From Clostridiales bacterium (GTDB taxonomy: Bacteria > Bacillota > Clostridia > Oscillospirales > Acutalibacteraceae), in NCBI GenBank assembly GCA_022801595.1, contig JAAWSO010000009.1:1-64000 (forward strand): a stretch of DNA of 64,000 bases. The letters are read 5' to 3'. Below, piece after piece: positions 42,617 through 52,091 of the stretch. The notes beneath the pieces are model-generated. The model saw nothing but the letters and a program-made list of their open reading frames with translations. It was not told where the DNA came from and made no database searches. Both the position numbers and the translations under genes were made by a program. How positions within the stretch are numbered: the stretch's first letter is position 1; each line of letters starts with the position of its first letter.

Positions 42617-43531
42617 TTACCCCTCCAATTCCAGTAGTTTCATAATTAGAGCCATCCGAATATACACGCCGTATTTCACTTGTTTGAAGTAGCAGGCTCG
42701 GGGATCGCTGTCCACTTCCACTGCGATTTCATTGACCCGGGGAAGCGGGTGCAGCACGATCATATCGTTTTGGGCCAGCTCCATTTTTTTTGCGTCTAAA
42801 ATGTAGCTGTCTTTCAGGCGGATGTAGTCCTCCTCATTGAAGAACCGTTCCCGCTGGACCCGGGTCATGTAGAGGACTTCCAGCTCCGGCATGACATCCT
42901 CGAGCCGCTCCACCTCTTTAAACGCGATGTTTTTTTCTTTGAGGCTGTCGAAAATGTAGTCGGGAATGCGCAGCTCCGCTGGGGAAATTAGAACAAACCG
43001 GATCCCCTGATAGCGGGCCAGGGATTTGATCAGGGAGTGGGTGGTGCGGCCAAATTTTAAGTCGCCGCATAAGCCAACCGTCAGGTTTCCCAGCCGTTTT
43101 TTCAGGGAGCGGATGGTCATTAGGTCGGTGAGGGTTTGGGTGGGATGCTGGTGGCCGCCGTCTCCCGCGTTGATGACGGGAATTTCCGAGTGGAGAGCGG
43201 CAACCAGAGGCGCGCCTTCTTTTGGGTGACGCATGGCGCAAATATCGGCAAAGTTGGATACCACGCGGATGGTGTCCGCTACGCTTTCGCCTTTGGAGGC
43301 GGAACTGTCCGTGCCGGAAGAAAAGCCAAGTACACTGCCGCCAAGATTGAGCATTGCGGATTCAAAGCTCAATCTGGTTCGGGTACTTGGCTCATAGAAT
43401 AAGGTCGCCAGTTTTTTGCCGGCGCATACCTGGGAATATTTTTGAGGGTTTTCCATAATTTGATCGGCGAGATCCAAAAAGCTGTCCATTTCTTCCACGG
43501 ACAAGTCTAGGGGATCAATCAAGTGTTTCAT
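42617..43531 (-). CDS. pyrB: Aspartate carbamoyltransferase catalytic subunit
   Basis: PyrB makes carbamoyl-aspartate in de novo pyrimidine synthesis. The 304-residue protein has the carbamoyl-phosphate loop [11 protein letters not shown] (about residues 49-59), the 80s loop with DSSASKGES, the HPTQTLTDL motif, and [12 protein letters not shown] at 43531 is chosen: GGAGG lies about 10 nt upstream, whereas an in-frame ATG at 43597 lies upstream of the likely transcription start. The leader of roughly 60 nt shows no PyrR attenuator. It is transcribed with pyrI. Confidence 0.95.
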   Translation of the reverse strand: MKHLIDPLDLSVEEMDSFLDLADQIMENPQKYSQVCAGKKLATLFYEPSTRTRLSFESAMLNLGGSVLGFSSGTDSSASKGESVADTIRVVSNFADICAMRHPKEGAPLVAALHSEIPVINAGDGGHQHPTQTLTDLMTIRSLKKRLGNLTVGLCGDLKFGRTTHSLIKSLARYQGIRFVLISPAELRIPDYIFDSLKEKNIAFKEVERLEDVMPELEVLYMTRVQRERFFNEEDYIRLKDSYILDAKKMELAQNDMIVLHPLPRVNEIAVEVDSDPRACYFKQVKYGVYIRMALIMKLLELEG

Positions 43532-43600
43532 TTTCCGCTTTCCTCCAATGCCTGCATGTTTCTCAATGGTGGTATCGTTCTTTACATATAAATTCAATGT

Positions 43601-43629
43601 ATTATACTCCTTTCCGCTATAAAATGCAA
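43601..43629 (-). promoter_or_regulatory. Promoter of pyrB-pyrI
   Basis: Minus strand TTGCAT (43624-43629) and perfect TATAAT (43601-43606) with a 17-nt spacer. Confidence 0.8.
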
Positions 43630-43697
43630 GACAAAGCTTGGGATTTTGTCAGCCTTTTTTATAAATCGTGCAAACCCGATATATTTCGCGAAAAGAA

Positions 43698-43726
43698 TCG
43701 ACACCAAATTAGAAATTTGCTATAAT
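43698..43726 (+). promoter_or_regulatory. Promoter of trmB
   Basis: TCGACA (43698-43703) and perfect TATAAT (43721-43726), 17-nt spacer. It is divergent from the pyrB promoter. Confidence 0.65.
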
Positions 43727-43761
43727 AGCCTGAGATTACGAAGCGGAAATGAGGAATTGCA

Positions 43762-44466
43762 ATGAGAATGAGAACCAAAGCCTGGGCCCGTCCGGAGCTG
43801 GACGCCTGCCCGTATTATGTGAAAGAGCCACGGGAATGGAAAGGGAAATGGCACAGTTGGTTCCCAAAGAAACAACCCATTCATGTGGAGCTGGGCTGCG
43901 GGAAAGGTACGTTTACGGCGGAGCTGGCATTTCAGAATCCAGAGATCAACTATTTGGCGATTGATATCAGCAGCGACGTGCTGGGGGTTGCCCGGAGAAA
44001 CATTCAGAAGCGGTATGACGAGGGTGGCCGGGAGGTGGATAACCTGGCCTTGCTGATCCACGACATCCAGCGGATTTTGCTGATGATGGACGAAAGCGAC
44101 GTGGTGGAGCGGCTGTATATCAACTTCTGCAATCCGTGGCCCAAGGGGAAACATCAGAAAAAACGGCTGACCCACACCAATCAACTGGAGCGGTACAAGG
44201 TGTTTCTGGCGGACGGGGCGGAGATCCATTTTAAGACGGACGACGACGGGCTGTTTTTATCCACTCTGCGGTACTGCCGGGAAAGCGGGCTTGAGGTTTT
44301 GTGGCAGACCAGAGATTTGCACAACGCCGCCGATTCCCCGCAATGTTCCATTACCAGTGAGCACGAGGATCGCTTTACTCAGGAGGGAATCCCGATTAAG
44401 GCGTTGGTGGCCCGATATCGCAAACCAGCGCAGACTCAAGATGAAGAAAGCACGAGCTATGCATGA
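43762..44466 (+). CDS. trmB: tRNA (guanine-N7-)-methyltransferase
   Basis: TrmB methylates G46 of tRNA. The 234-residue protein has the family N-terminus MRMRTKAWARPEL, the SAM motif HVELGCGKGTF (about residues 41-51), the YLAIDIS acidic strand and the signature FCNPWPKGKHQKKRL. The length is typical. The SD GAGG is 8 nt upstream. About 220 nt of gene-free sequence follow before the repeat. Confidence 0.95.
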   Translation: MRMRTKAWARPELDACPYYVKEPREWKGKWHSWFPKKQPIHVELGCGKGTFTAELAFQNPEINYLAIDISSDVLGVARRNIQKRYDEGGREVDNLALLIHDIQRILLMMDESDVVERLYINFCNPWPKGKHQKKRLTHTNQLERYKVFLADGAEIHFKTDDDGLFLSTLRYCRESGLEVLWQTRDLHNAADSPQCSITSEHEDRFTQEGIPIKALVARYRKPAQTQDEESTSYA

Positions 44467-44689
44467 CAAAGCACAGAAATTTGAAAATTGCTGCGGGGAG
44501 GCTTTGTATTTTTGTTTGACAAAAATTGGAACCAAGAAATTGGGGATTCCCAATTAGGAAGGACTGCCGTTCCTTTCGGTTTTGACTTGTAAAAAATTTC
44601 TGTGGGTAAAAAGAAGCAAGTCTGCAATAATATTTACAAGATTGTTGCTAGTTTTTTGCAACTTTTTAACTCCTTTTGTCAGGCTTTGT

Positions 44690-44950
44690 GGTATAATATC
44701 CACAGTGAGCCTGCAGCGCGGGCATTTGGGCGCATGGATTCCCGTGGAATTTGGCGACCGGAGGGAGCGTGCGCGATTTGCTCACCGCAGGTGTGGTATA
44801 ATAATCTGGAAACGCCAGCGGAATCAAAGATTCCGGCAGTTTCAGAGAATGTTTTTTCGCTCATCAGAGCGAGGGACGAGCGACCGTGCGAGCGAACCGA
44901 CGGCTCACCTTCCGAGCGAACCGCCAACTCGTTGGCTGGTTTGGTGGGAC
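44690..44950 (+). repeat. 105-bp unit (one copy) joined to the core of the modular hairpin repeat, copy C
   Basis: TGGTATAAT starts at 44689 and recurs 105 bp later (TATAAT at 44692 and 44797), framing one unit nearly identical to those at 17060-17300. The hairpin GGAATC-AAA-GATTCC (44820-44834) follows, then the core of the second family (CGCTCATCAGAGCGAGGGAC at 44858-44877, then CGAGCG and GCGAGCGAACC). Both families therefore meet at this locus. A deacetylase gene begins 55 nt downstream. Confidence 0.8.
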
Positions 44951-45004
44951 TGCAAATCGTGCAGCCCGAGTATACATATCATTTTAACTATGGGAGAGAA
45001 GACA

Positions 45005-45979
45005 ATGAAAACCGTGAGAAACAACCGTTACAGAAGAAAACGCAGGCGTTCCGACCGAGAGCGTTTCTTAATTTTAGCCGCCATCATTGGCGGCGCTGTT
45101 GTGGCCGCCGCAGCGATTGTGGTTTGCCTGCTGGTGTTCCTGCCGAAAAAAGACGCGCCCACGCCGCCGCCCTCTCAGGTGGAGTCCCAGGTATCCTCAG
45201 AGGCAAGCTCCGCGCCGTCGAAGCCGGCGGTGGATATGTCCAGCGTGAACCCCAATGCCGCTACCGCCATTTCCGAAGGGGATTTGGCATACCAGTCCTT
45301 ATATCCTGAGCTGTATGTGCCGATTGTGGAAAAAATTCCGGTGAAGGATGGGGACAAGGTGGTCTATTTGACCTATGACGATGGTCCATCCCAAGAAACG
45401 GAGCGACTCTTGGATATTTTGGATCAACAGGGTGTCAAAGCCACATTCTTTGTCATGGCTCAGGGAAAAAATATTGAGGATTGTAAGAAGTGGATGAAGA
45501 TGATTGTGGACCGGGGTCATGCTATCGGCGTGCACACCTACAGCCATGAATATAAAGACATTTACGCTTCCCCCCAGGCCTTCCTAGAGGACTTTAAGAA
45601 AATGCATGATCTGATTTATGAGGCCACCGGCCAGAAAATCACCATGTTCCGGTTTGCAGGCGGCAGTGTCAATGCTTACAACAAAGCGACCTGCAAGGCG
45701 ATCATTGCGGAGATGGAGCGCCGAGGCTACACATACTTTGACTGGAACGTGGATTCCGGCGACAGTGAAAAAGGAGACAATGGGAAGTTTATTTATGACA
45801 CCACTACCCAGGAGATTTTGTCCCATCAAAAGTCGATTGTTTTGATGCACAATTCCAAGGCGAAAAAAGCGACGGTGGATCAGACGGCGGCCATTATTGA
45901 AAAGGCAAAGGCGGCGGGCTACCGGTTTGACGTTTTGGCTCCAAGTGTAAAACCATTTAAGTTTAAAATTCCAGAATAA
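45005..45979 (+). CDS. Membrane-anchored polysaccharide deacetylase (NodB domain)
   Basis: This 324-residue protein has a strongly basic cytoplasmic N-terminus, one membrane anchor (about residues 22-47), a Ser/Pro-rich linker, and a NodB domain with YLTYDDGPS (motif 1) and HTYSHEY (motif 2), plus the later RFAGG and DWNVDSGD segments. It probably deacetylates peptidoglycan or another wall glycan on the outer surface. ATG at 45005 has GGGAGAG 6 nt upstream; a much longer open frame upstream is the repeat element. Promoter activity could come from the repeat's extended -10. Confidence 0.88.
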   Translation: MKTVRNNRYRRKRRRSDRERFLILAAIIGGAVVAAAAIVVCLLVFLPKKDAPTPPPSQVESQVSSEASSAPSKPAVDMSSVNPNAATAISEGDLAYQSLYPELYVPIVEKIPVKDGDKVVYLTYDDGPSQETERLLDILDQQGVKATFFVMAQGKNIEDCKKWMKMIVDRGHAIGVHTYSHEYKDIYASPQAFLEDFKKMHDLIYEATGQKITMFRFAGGSVNAYNKATCKAIIAEMERRGYTYFDWNVDSGDSEKGDNGKFIYDTTTQEILSHQKSIVLMHNSKAKKATVDQTAAIIEKAKAAGYRFDVLAPSVKPFKFKIPE

Positions 45980-45999
45980 TAGCTGGGAGAAAAAAGAAA

Positions 46000-46036
46000 A
46001 ACCGTCGGCTGTCAATGGGACAGCCGGCGCTTTTTG
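46000..46036 (+). terminator. Terminator after the deacetylase
   Basis: CGGCTGTC pairs with GACAGCCG around AATGG, flanked by AAAACCGT and GCGCTTTTT. Confidence 0.75.
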
Positions 46037-46057
46037 CTGGAAAGAAGGGAAGAAGAG

Positions 46058-46738
46058 ATGAGCGAAAATATCAAGAAAAAATTGTGGATTTGCGTGGGAG
46101 TAGTTTGCGTTGGGATTGTAGCCACCGGTTTTTTTGTGCTTTGGAGACAAGACCGAAACAAACAGTTGGAGGAACAAAATCAGATCATCCAGCAGCAGAC
46201 TGCCGGGTCTTATGTGACCTTAAGCAACCATGATTTTTCCACTCTGCTGCCATACCGAACCCTGTATATGGGGGACAATACCAAAATGGTGAACTTATTT
46301 AATCATTTGCTGCTGACTCGTGCTGGAGTGAAGATCCAATTACTCTCTACGGAACTGACCATTCAGGTTGAATATCAAACCAGTATAGAGGAGCTGAAGG
46401 CGGGAAACGTCCAGGTGGCCTTGGTTTACAATTCCCTGGCGGCCTTTGCCCTGGTGGATAATCTGGAGTATCTCACCTATGAGTTTCCCGACGGGAAATT
46501 TCAGGTCAGCCGCGCCCTGGCGCAGGATATGCTCAACGCTTTTCTAGGGACGTCCCTGGAAGCTCTGGCCGATCCAAAAATTTGGAAAGACACCATCCAG
46601 ATCCCCATGGAGGAGAATACAGAGTTTACCCAGAGTTTATTTCAATGGCTGTTCCCCGACGAGAATATCTCAGTAAGCGGCAGCTTTGCCAGCACCGCAA
46701 GCGGCGGGCTGAATGATACGACAGGTATGGATTCTTAA
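46058..46738 (+). CDS. DUF4825-type membrane-anchored protein
   Basis: This 226-residue protein starts MSENIKKKLWICVGVVCVGI with one membrane anchor (about residues 9-29), then an extracytoplasmic domain with LLPYRTLYMGDNTKMVNLFNHL split at residues 62-83 and VALVYNSLAAFALVDNLEYL, the pattern of DUF4825. In other Firmicutes this domain appears with BlaR1-like proteins; no function is fixed. The C-terminal 40 residues are Ser/Thr-rich. It lies between the deacetylase and valS, with GGAAGAAGAG just before the ATG. Confidence 0.7.
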   Translation: MSENIKKKLWICVGVVCVGIVATGFFVLWRQDRNKQLEEQNQIIQQQTAGSYVTLSNHDFSTLLPYRTLYMGDNTKMVNLFNHLLLTRAGVKIQLLSTELTIQVEYQTSIEELKAGNVQVALVYNSLAAFALVDNLEYLTYEFPDGKFQVSRALAQDMLNAFLGTSLEALADPKIWKDTIQIPMEENTEFTQSLFQWLFPDENISVSGSFASTASGGLNDTTGMDS

Positions 46739-46767
46739 TTGACAAACCATCCAGGAAATGCGATAAT
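46739..46767 (+). promoter_or_regulatory. Promoter of valS
   Basis: TTGACA (46739-46744) begins directly after the preceding stop codon, and GATAAT (46762-46767) lies 17 nt away. The leader of about 60 nt is too short for a T-box. Confidence 0.7.
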
Positions 46768-46831
46768 AAATCATTCACCCCAGGATAAATTGGAAAAATT
46801 TTACCATAGAACACATAGAGGAGGAACCAAA

Positions 46832-49456
46832 ATGAGCAAGGAGCTTGCCAAAGCTTATGAGCCTCATGAAGTTGAGGATCGGATTTATGATTTTTGGTTA
46901 AAAGAAAAGTTTTTTCACGCGACCCCAGAACCGGATAAGAAACCGTATACCATCGTGATTCCACCGCCCAACATTACCGGCCAGCTTCACATGGGCCATG
47001 CTTTGGATGAAACCTTGCAGGATATCCTAATCCGTTGGAGACGAATGCAGGGCTACTCGGCTTTGTGGCTGCCTGGCACCGACCATGCTTCCATCGCCAC
47101 CGAGGCGAAAATTGTAGAAGCTATGAAAGAGGAAGGCGTCAGCAAGGAGGAGCTTGGGAGGGAGGAATTCCTGAAACGGGCTTGGGCTTGGAAGGAGAAG
47201 TATGGCGGGACCATCATTTCCCAGCTGAAAAAACTGGGCTGCTCCTGCGATTGGGACCGGGAACGGTTTACCTTAGACGAAGGCTGCTCCCAAGCGGTGC
47301 GGGAGGTTTTCGTCAAGCTCTATGAAAAAGGCTTGATTTACCGGGGCGAGCGGATCATCAATTGGTGCCCGGAATGCCGCACCTCCATTTCCGACGCGGA
47401 GGTAGACTTCACGGAGAAGGACGGCAATTTCTGGCATCTCCGCTATCCTTTGGCCGACGGCAGCGGGGAAGTGCTGCTGGCGACCACCCGCCCGGAAACC
47501 ATGCTGGGCGATACGGCGGTAGCCGTCCACCCGGATGACGAGCGGTATCAGCACCTAATTGGAAAAATGCTGAAGCTGCCTTTGGTTGGCCGGGAAATCC
47601 CGGTGGTGGCCGACACCTATGTAGAACGGGACTTCGGAACCGGCGTGGTAAAGATTACCCCGGCTCACGATCCTAACGACTTTGAGGTTGGCCTGCGCCA
47701 TAACCTGCCGGTGATCAACGTGATGGATGAAAGCGGTGTGATTAACGAAAACGGCGGAGCGTACTGCGGCTTGGATCGTCTGGAAGCCAGAAAGAAAATC
47801 GTCCAGGCGCTGGACGAGCAGGGCTATCTGGTGAAGGTGGAGCCGATCAAGCACAATGTGGGCTCCTGTTACCGCTGCAAAACCGTGGTGGAGCCAAGGG
47901 TTTCCAAACAGTGGTTTGTGAAAATGGAGCCGTTGGCTAAGCCTGCTATCCAGTGTGTGCGAGAGGGAAAAACCAAATTTGTTCCCGAGCGGTTTGAAAA
48001 GATTTATTATAATTGGATGGAGAATATCCGGGATTGGTGCGTATCCCGCCAGCTTTGGTGGGGGCACCGGATTCCAGCTTGGTACTGTGGGGACTGCGGG
48101 GAGATCACGGTAGCCCGCGAAACCCCGACCTGCTGTGCCAAATGTGGAAGCAGTCATCTGCATCAGGACGAGGATACCCTGGATACTTGGTTTTCTTCTG
48201 CTTTGTGGCCGTTTTCCACTTTGGGATGGCCCAACCAAACCGAGGATTTGCGCTATTTCTACCCGACGAACACCCTGGTAACCGGCTACGATATTATTTT
48301 CTTCTGGGTTGCCCGGATGATTTTTTCCGGCTTGGAGCATATGGGCGAAACGCCGTTTGATACCGTGTTCATCCATGGTATTGTGCGGGACGCCAACGGC
48401 GTGAAGATGTCCAAATCCTTGGGCAACGGCATTGACCCTCTCCAGGTCATCGACCAATACGGCGCGGACGCCCTGCGCTTTATGCTGGCTACCGGAAACA
48501 GCCCTGGAAACGACATGCGGTACTCCCCGGAGAAGGTGGAGGCCAGCCGGAACTTCGCCAATAAGATCTGGAATGCCGCCCGGTTTATTCGAATGAACCT
48601 GGAAGGCCACACGATTACCGGCAAGCTGCCGGAATCCCTGACTATGGAGGATCAGTGGATCATAAGCTCCTTCAATACAGTGGCCAAAGAAATTACCGAG
48701 AACCTGGAGAAATTTGAATTGGGGATTGCGGCGCAGAAAATTTATGATTTCCTATGGGACGACTTCTGCGACTGGTATATTGAAATCGCAAAAATTCGTC
48801 TGTATTCGGATGACCAGGAAACGGCTCAACGCGCCCGGGAGGTCTTGGTTTGGATCATGCTCGGAACCTTACAGCTACTGCATCCGTTTATGCCGTTTAT
48901 CACCGAGGAGATTTGGCAGGCCCTGCCTCATCAGGGCGAGGCGATTCTGGTTTCCAAGTGGCCGGAATATCAGGAGGCCTTGCATTTCCCAGAGGCGGAA
49001 GCCCAAATGGGCCAGATCATGGAGGTCATCCGCGGAGTTCGCAACCGTCGCGCGGAGATGAATGTTCCGCCATCCCGGAAAGCCAACTTGTTTATCGCCA
49101 CGGCGAAACCGGATACCTTTGCCGCAGCGATCCCAATCATCGCCAAACTGGCCTATGCCAACGAAGTGACCATTGGCGACGCATTCGATATGGAAGGCGC
49201 TGTGACCATTGTGACCAACGACGCCAGAGTGTACATTCCTATGGATGAGCTGGTGGATAAGAAAGCGGAGTTGGCGCGCTTGGCCAAGGAAATGGAAACC
49301 GCACAAAAACAGTTGGCGCAAAACGAAGGTAAGCTGAACAATCCAGGCTTTCTGGGCAAAGCGCCTGCGGCGGTTGTAGAAGGCGTTAAGCAGGACGCGG
49401 AAAAGCTAAGAGAGCGGATCGCCATGATCCAATCCAGCATGGCCGCCCTCCAATAG
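46832..49456 (+). CDS. valS: Valyl-tRNA synthetase
   Basis: This 874-residue class I synthetase charges tRNA-Val. It has the HIGH motif as HMGH (residues 53-56), KMSKS (residues 525-529), the CP1 editing domain between them, and a C-terminal coiled coil ([20 protein letters not shown] region). ATG at 46832 has AGGAGG 7 nt upstream. In Firmicutes valS usually directly precedes folC; here they are kept in order, but a repeat of over 200 bp fills the gap. No T-box leader is present, unlike Bacillus. Confidence 0.97.
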   Translation: MSKELAKAYEPHEVEDRIYDFWLKEKFFHATPEPDKKPYTIVIPPPNITGQLHMGHALDETLQDILIRWRRMQGYSALWLPGTDHASIATEAKIVEAMKEEGVSKEELGREEFLKRAWAWKEKYGGTIISQLKKLGCSCDWDRERFTLDEGCSQAVREVFVKLYEKGLIYRGERIINWCPECRTSISDAEVDFTEKDGNFWHLRYPLADGSGEVLLATTRPETMLGDTAVAVHPDDERYQHLIGKMLKLPLVGREIPVVADTYVERDFGTGVVKITPAHDPNDFEVGLRHNLPVINVMDESGVINENGGAYCGLDRLEARKKIVQALDEQGYLVKVEPIKHNVGSCYRCKTVVEPRVSKQWFVKMEPLAKPAIQCVREGKTKFVPERFEKIYYNWMENIRDWCVSRQLWWGHRIPAWYCGDCGEITVARETPTCCAKCGSSHLHQDEDTLDTWFSSALWPFSTLGWPNQTEDLRYFYPTNTLVTGYDIIFFWVARMIFSGLEHMGETPFDTVFIHGIVRDANGVKMSKSLGNGIDPLQVIDQYGADALRFMLATGNSPGNDMRYSPEKVEASRNFANKIWNAARFIRMNLEGHTITGKLPESLTMEDQWIISSFNTVAKEITENLEKFELGIAAQKIYDFLWDDFCDWYIEIAKIRLYSDDQETAQRAREVLVWIMLGTLQLLHPFMPFITEEIWQALPHQGEAILVSKWPEYQEALHFPEAEAQMGQIMEVIRGVRNRRAEMNVPPSRKANLFIATAKPDTFAAAIPIIAKLAYANEVTIGDAFDMEGAVTIVTNDARVYIPMDELVDKKAELARLAKEMETAQKQLAQNEGKLNNPGFLGKAPAAVVEGVKQDAEKLRERIAMIQSSMAALQ

Positions 49457-49665
49457 CCAACGAGGGCAGCCAGCCGCCTGTTCGCTCGCGCGGCCGCTCG
49501 TCCCTCGCTTTGTTGAGCGAGAACTTGAAATCCTAATGTCGCGCTCGATCTTGCAGGAGCTCCCGTTGCTTCCAAAGAGCAAACAGGAAAGTTTTACCGT
49601 GTTGGGGCAAAGCCCCCGACTCGTTCTCCGCAGAGAACGAAACCCTTAGTCTGAGAAAAAGATCC
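49457..49665 (-). repeat. Modular hairpin repeat, copy D
   Basis: The element starts directly after the valS stop codon, in reverse orientation relative to copy A. It carries the core (CGCTCGTCCCTCGCTTTG at 49495-49512), hairpin d GGGGC-AAA-GCCCC (49604-49616) and hairpin c TCGTTCTC-CGCA-GAGAACGA (49621-49640). No reading frame is credible. Confidence 0.8.
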
Positions 49666-49720
49666 AATCCGGTGGGAGAAGAACCCAAGCGTTGCGAGGA
49701 AAATCAAAAGGGGGAAGAAA

Positions 49721-51040
49721 ATGACGGAACAAGAAGCGCTGGAAATCATATCCAGACAGCGGCGGTTCCATGCCGCTTCCAGCTTAACATGGATGCGGGC
49801 CTTGATGGATCGGCTAGGCAATCCCCAGGATCAGCTGCGATATATCCATGTGACCGGCACCAACGGAAAGGGCTCCACCTGCACGATGTTGGCTTCTGTG
49901 CTGGAACAAGCCGGATATCGAACCGGTAAATTTATTTCTCCGTATGTCCTCAACTTCCGGGAACGGATGCAGGTGAACCGCGTTATGATTTCTCCCAAGG
50001 AATTGGTGGAATTGGTGGAGAAGATTCACCCGGTGATTCAGGAATTGGAACAAGAGGGGATGGACGTCACAGAATTTGAGTTTGTGTCCGCCATTGCATT
50101 TACTTGGTTTGCCCAGAAGCAGTGCGATATCGTGGCGCTGGAAGTCGGAGTGGGCGGCTTATATGATTCCACCAATGTTATCCCCACGCCCCTGGCTTCG
50201 GTGATCACCTCCATTTCCCTGGATCACACCGCCTTGCTGGGAGATTCCATTCAGGAAATTTCCCGGGAAAAGGGCGGGATCATCAAGCCAGGCGGGATCG
50301 CGGTGCTTGCGCCGGATCTGGCCCCGGAAGCTTTGGAGGTTTTGACCGAGATTGCCTTGGAAGAGGGAAGCCGTCTGGAAACAGCGGATAGTTCCCAGGC
50401 CAGGGTGGTGTCCGATTCCTTGGAAGGCATGGAAATCCAGTCCGGGAAACTGCGGTTTTGGCTGCCGCTAATCGGGCGGCACCAGGTGAAAAATGCGGTG
50501 ACTGCTCTGGCTGTTTTGGAAGAACTGCGCCGGCAGGGATGGACTATTTCCGACCAGCAGATCATAGACGGCATGGCGGAGGCCCGCTTCCCGGCAAGGC
50601 TGGAGGTGTTGGGACAGAATCCGGTAATTTTGCTGGACGGCGCCCATAATCCGGCGGGCATTACCGTGCTCAAAGAGGCGATCCGCCATTATTTGCCAGG
50701 CCGGAAGCTGGTGGGGCTGATGGGCATGATGCAGGATAAAGACTGCAATGCTGTTTTACAGGAGCTAAGCGGCCTGTTTGCGGCGGTGGTGACGGTGACT
50801 CCCGATCATCCCAGAGCCATGGACGCTGCTGATTTGGCCCGGCATTGGCAGGGCGTTTGCGGCTGCGTGCAGGCGGTTGGCCAAGATTTTTCTCAAGCAG
50901 TCCGGCTGGCAATGGAGCTGGCTGGCGAAGATGGGGCTGTGGTAGGGTTTGGCTCCCTGTTTCTGGCCGCGAACCTGCGCCCTTTTCTTCTGGAAGCGAA
51001 AAAAAGCCGGGAATTTTCTGAGGCAGATAGAAATTTGTAG
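49721..51040 (+). CDS. folC: Folylpolyglutamate synthase/dihydrofolate synthase
   Basis: FolC adds glutamates to folates. The 439-residue Mur-ligase-fold protein has the P-loop HVTGTNGKGST (about residues 43-53), the EVGVGGLYDSTN block, LDHTALLGD and the C-terminal LDGAHNP. The SD is GGGGGAAG. It follows valS, as in most Firmicutes, but after a repeat insertion, and a strong terminator follows it. Confidence 0.95.
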   Translation: MTEQEALEIISRQRRFHAASSLTWMRALMDRLGNPQDQLRYIHVTGTNGKGSTCTMLASVLEQAGYRTGKFISPYVLNFRERMQVNRVMISPKELVELVEKIHPVIQELEQEGMDVTEFEFVSAIAFTWFAQKQCDIVALEVGVGGLYDSTNVIPTPLASVITSISLDHTALLGDSIQEISREKGGIIKPGGIAVLAPDLAPEALEVLTEIALEEGSRLETADSSQARVVSDSLEGMEIQSGKLRFWLPLIGRHQVKNAVTALAVLEELRRQGWTISDQQIIDGMAEARFPARLEVLGQNPVILLDGAHNPAGITVLKEAIRHYLPGRKLVGLMGMMQDKDCNAVLQELSGLFAAVVTVTPDHPRAMDAADLARHWQGVCGCVQAVGQDFSQAVRLAMELAGEDGAVVGFGSLFLAANLRPFLLEAKKSREFSEADRNL

Positions 51041-51074
51041 TCCGGCGACGGTCTGCGACAAAATAATTCGGGCA

Positions 51075-51112
51075 AATCCCTTATCGTATAAAGAGCGATA
51101 AGGGATTTTTTA
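51075..51112 (+). terminator. Terminator after folC
   Basis: AATCCCTTATCG and CGATAAGGGATT form a perfect 12-bp stem, followed by a T run. Confidence 0.92.
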
Positions 51113-51160
51113 TGCCCCTAAGTGAACTTTTTCGATCAAACAGAACTACGGGAGGTATTT

Positions 51161-51643
51161 ATGGGCGTTGGATTTGGATTAGAAGAGGACAAGCTGACCG
51201 CTGTTTTGGTGGGAGAAATCGACCATCACACCGCGGCCAGTCTGCGTGACGAAATTGACCGGAAAGCAGGCCAGGTGAAACCCAAGGAGTTAAAACTGGA
51301 TTTTTCCCAGGTGACGTTTATGGACAGTTCTGGGATTGGGCTAATGATGGGACGGTATCGGCTGATGGAATCCCTCAAAGGCCGCCTGACCATTTTGAAC
51401 CTTTCCCCGCAAATGGAACGGATTGTTTCCCTTTCGGGGATCAGCCGGCTTGTGAATATCGAACACGATTGTTCAGTCGAGGAGCCGGAAGAAACCGCCC
51501 CCGACCTGGAAACCACGGAAGAAGGGGAGGAGCCAATCAAATCCGAAGAAAACGAAAAAACGGCGGAAGAAGATTCCAGCCGGGATATTTATTCCCATTC
51601 CGACCGGACGGTGAATGGAAGAAAAGGAGCGGATGCAACATGA
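51161..51643 (+). CDS. spoIIAA: Anti-sigma F factor antagonist SpoIIAA, with an acidic tail
   Basis: SpoIIAA frees sigma F in the forespore by binding SpoIIAB. The STAS domain covers about residues 1-105, with Ser56 in FMDSSGIGL matching the phosphorylated serine. The protein is 160 residues, whereas the family is usually about 115: an extra acidic, Glu/Ser/Asp-rich tail of some 50 residues follows EHDCSV. ATG at 51161 has GGGAGG 6 nt upstream. A sigma-H-type promoter would be expected upstream; AAGGGATTT and GTGAAC near 51100-51126 are a loose match overlapping the folC terminator. The stop overlaps the spoIIAB ATG. Confidence 0.9.
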   Translation: MGVGFGLEEDKLTAVLVGEIDHHTAASLRDEIDRKAGQVKPKELKLDFSQVTFMDSSGIGLMMGRYRLMESLKGRLTILNLSPQMERIVSLSGISRLVNIEHDCSVEEPEETAPDLETTEEGEEPIKSEENEKTAEEDSSRDIYSHSDRTVNGRKGADAT

Positions 51644-52080
51644 ACAACGAAATGAAATTGTCCTTTCCCAGCTACTCATCCAACGAGGGGTTTGCCCGCG
51701 CGGCGGTGGCGGCATTTGTGGCGCAGTTGGACCCGACCATTGAAGAACTGTCCGACTTGAAAACAGCCGTGTCTGAAGCGGTCACCAACTGCATTGTTCA
51801 CGGCTACCGGGACGCCATTGGCGTCATTTACATAACCGCTACGCTCAGCGAGGATCGACGGATTACCGTGAAAATCCGGGATAAGGGCTGTGGCATCCCA
51901 GATATCCAGCAAGCGATGGAACCCTTGTTTTCCACCGGCGGCGAGGAGCGCGCCGGGCTGGGATTTTCTGTGATGGAAAGCTTTACGGATTCCCTGCGGG
52001 TACGCTCCACGGTGGGGAAAGGAACCACTGTGACCATGCAGAAAAAGCTGGCCGGACGGATTTCCGGCTTTGGCCATTGA
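51640..52080 (+). CDS. spoIIAB: Anti-sigma F factor and serine kinase SpoIIAB
   Basis: SpoIIAB is a GHKL-type kinase that holds sigma F inactive and phosphorylates SpoIIAA. The 146-residue protein has the N box AVSEAVTNCIVHGY (about residues 43-56), the G1 box RDKGCGIPD and G2 GLGFSVM (about residues 106-112). It overlaps spoIIAA by 4 nt (ATGA) and has AAGGAG about 10 nt upstream. Its length matches the family. Confidence 0.95.
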   Translation: MNNEMKLSFPSYSSNEGFARAAVAAFVAQLDPTIEELSDLKTAVSEAVTNCIVHGYRDAIGVIYITATLSEDRRITVKIRDKGCGIPDIQQAMEPLFSTGGEERAGLGFSVMESFTDSLRVRSTVGKGTTVTMQKKLAGRISGFGH

Positions 52081-52091
52081 CTGGCGGTTCC

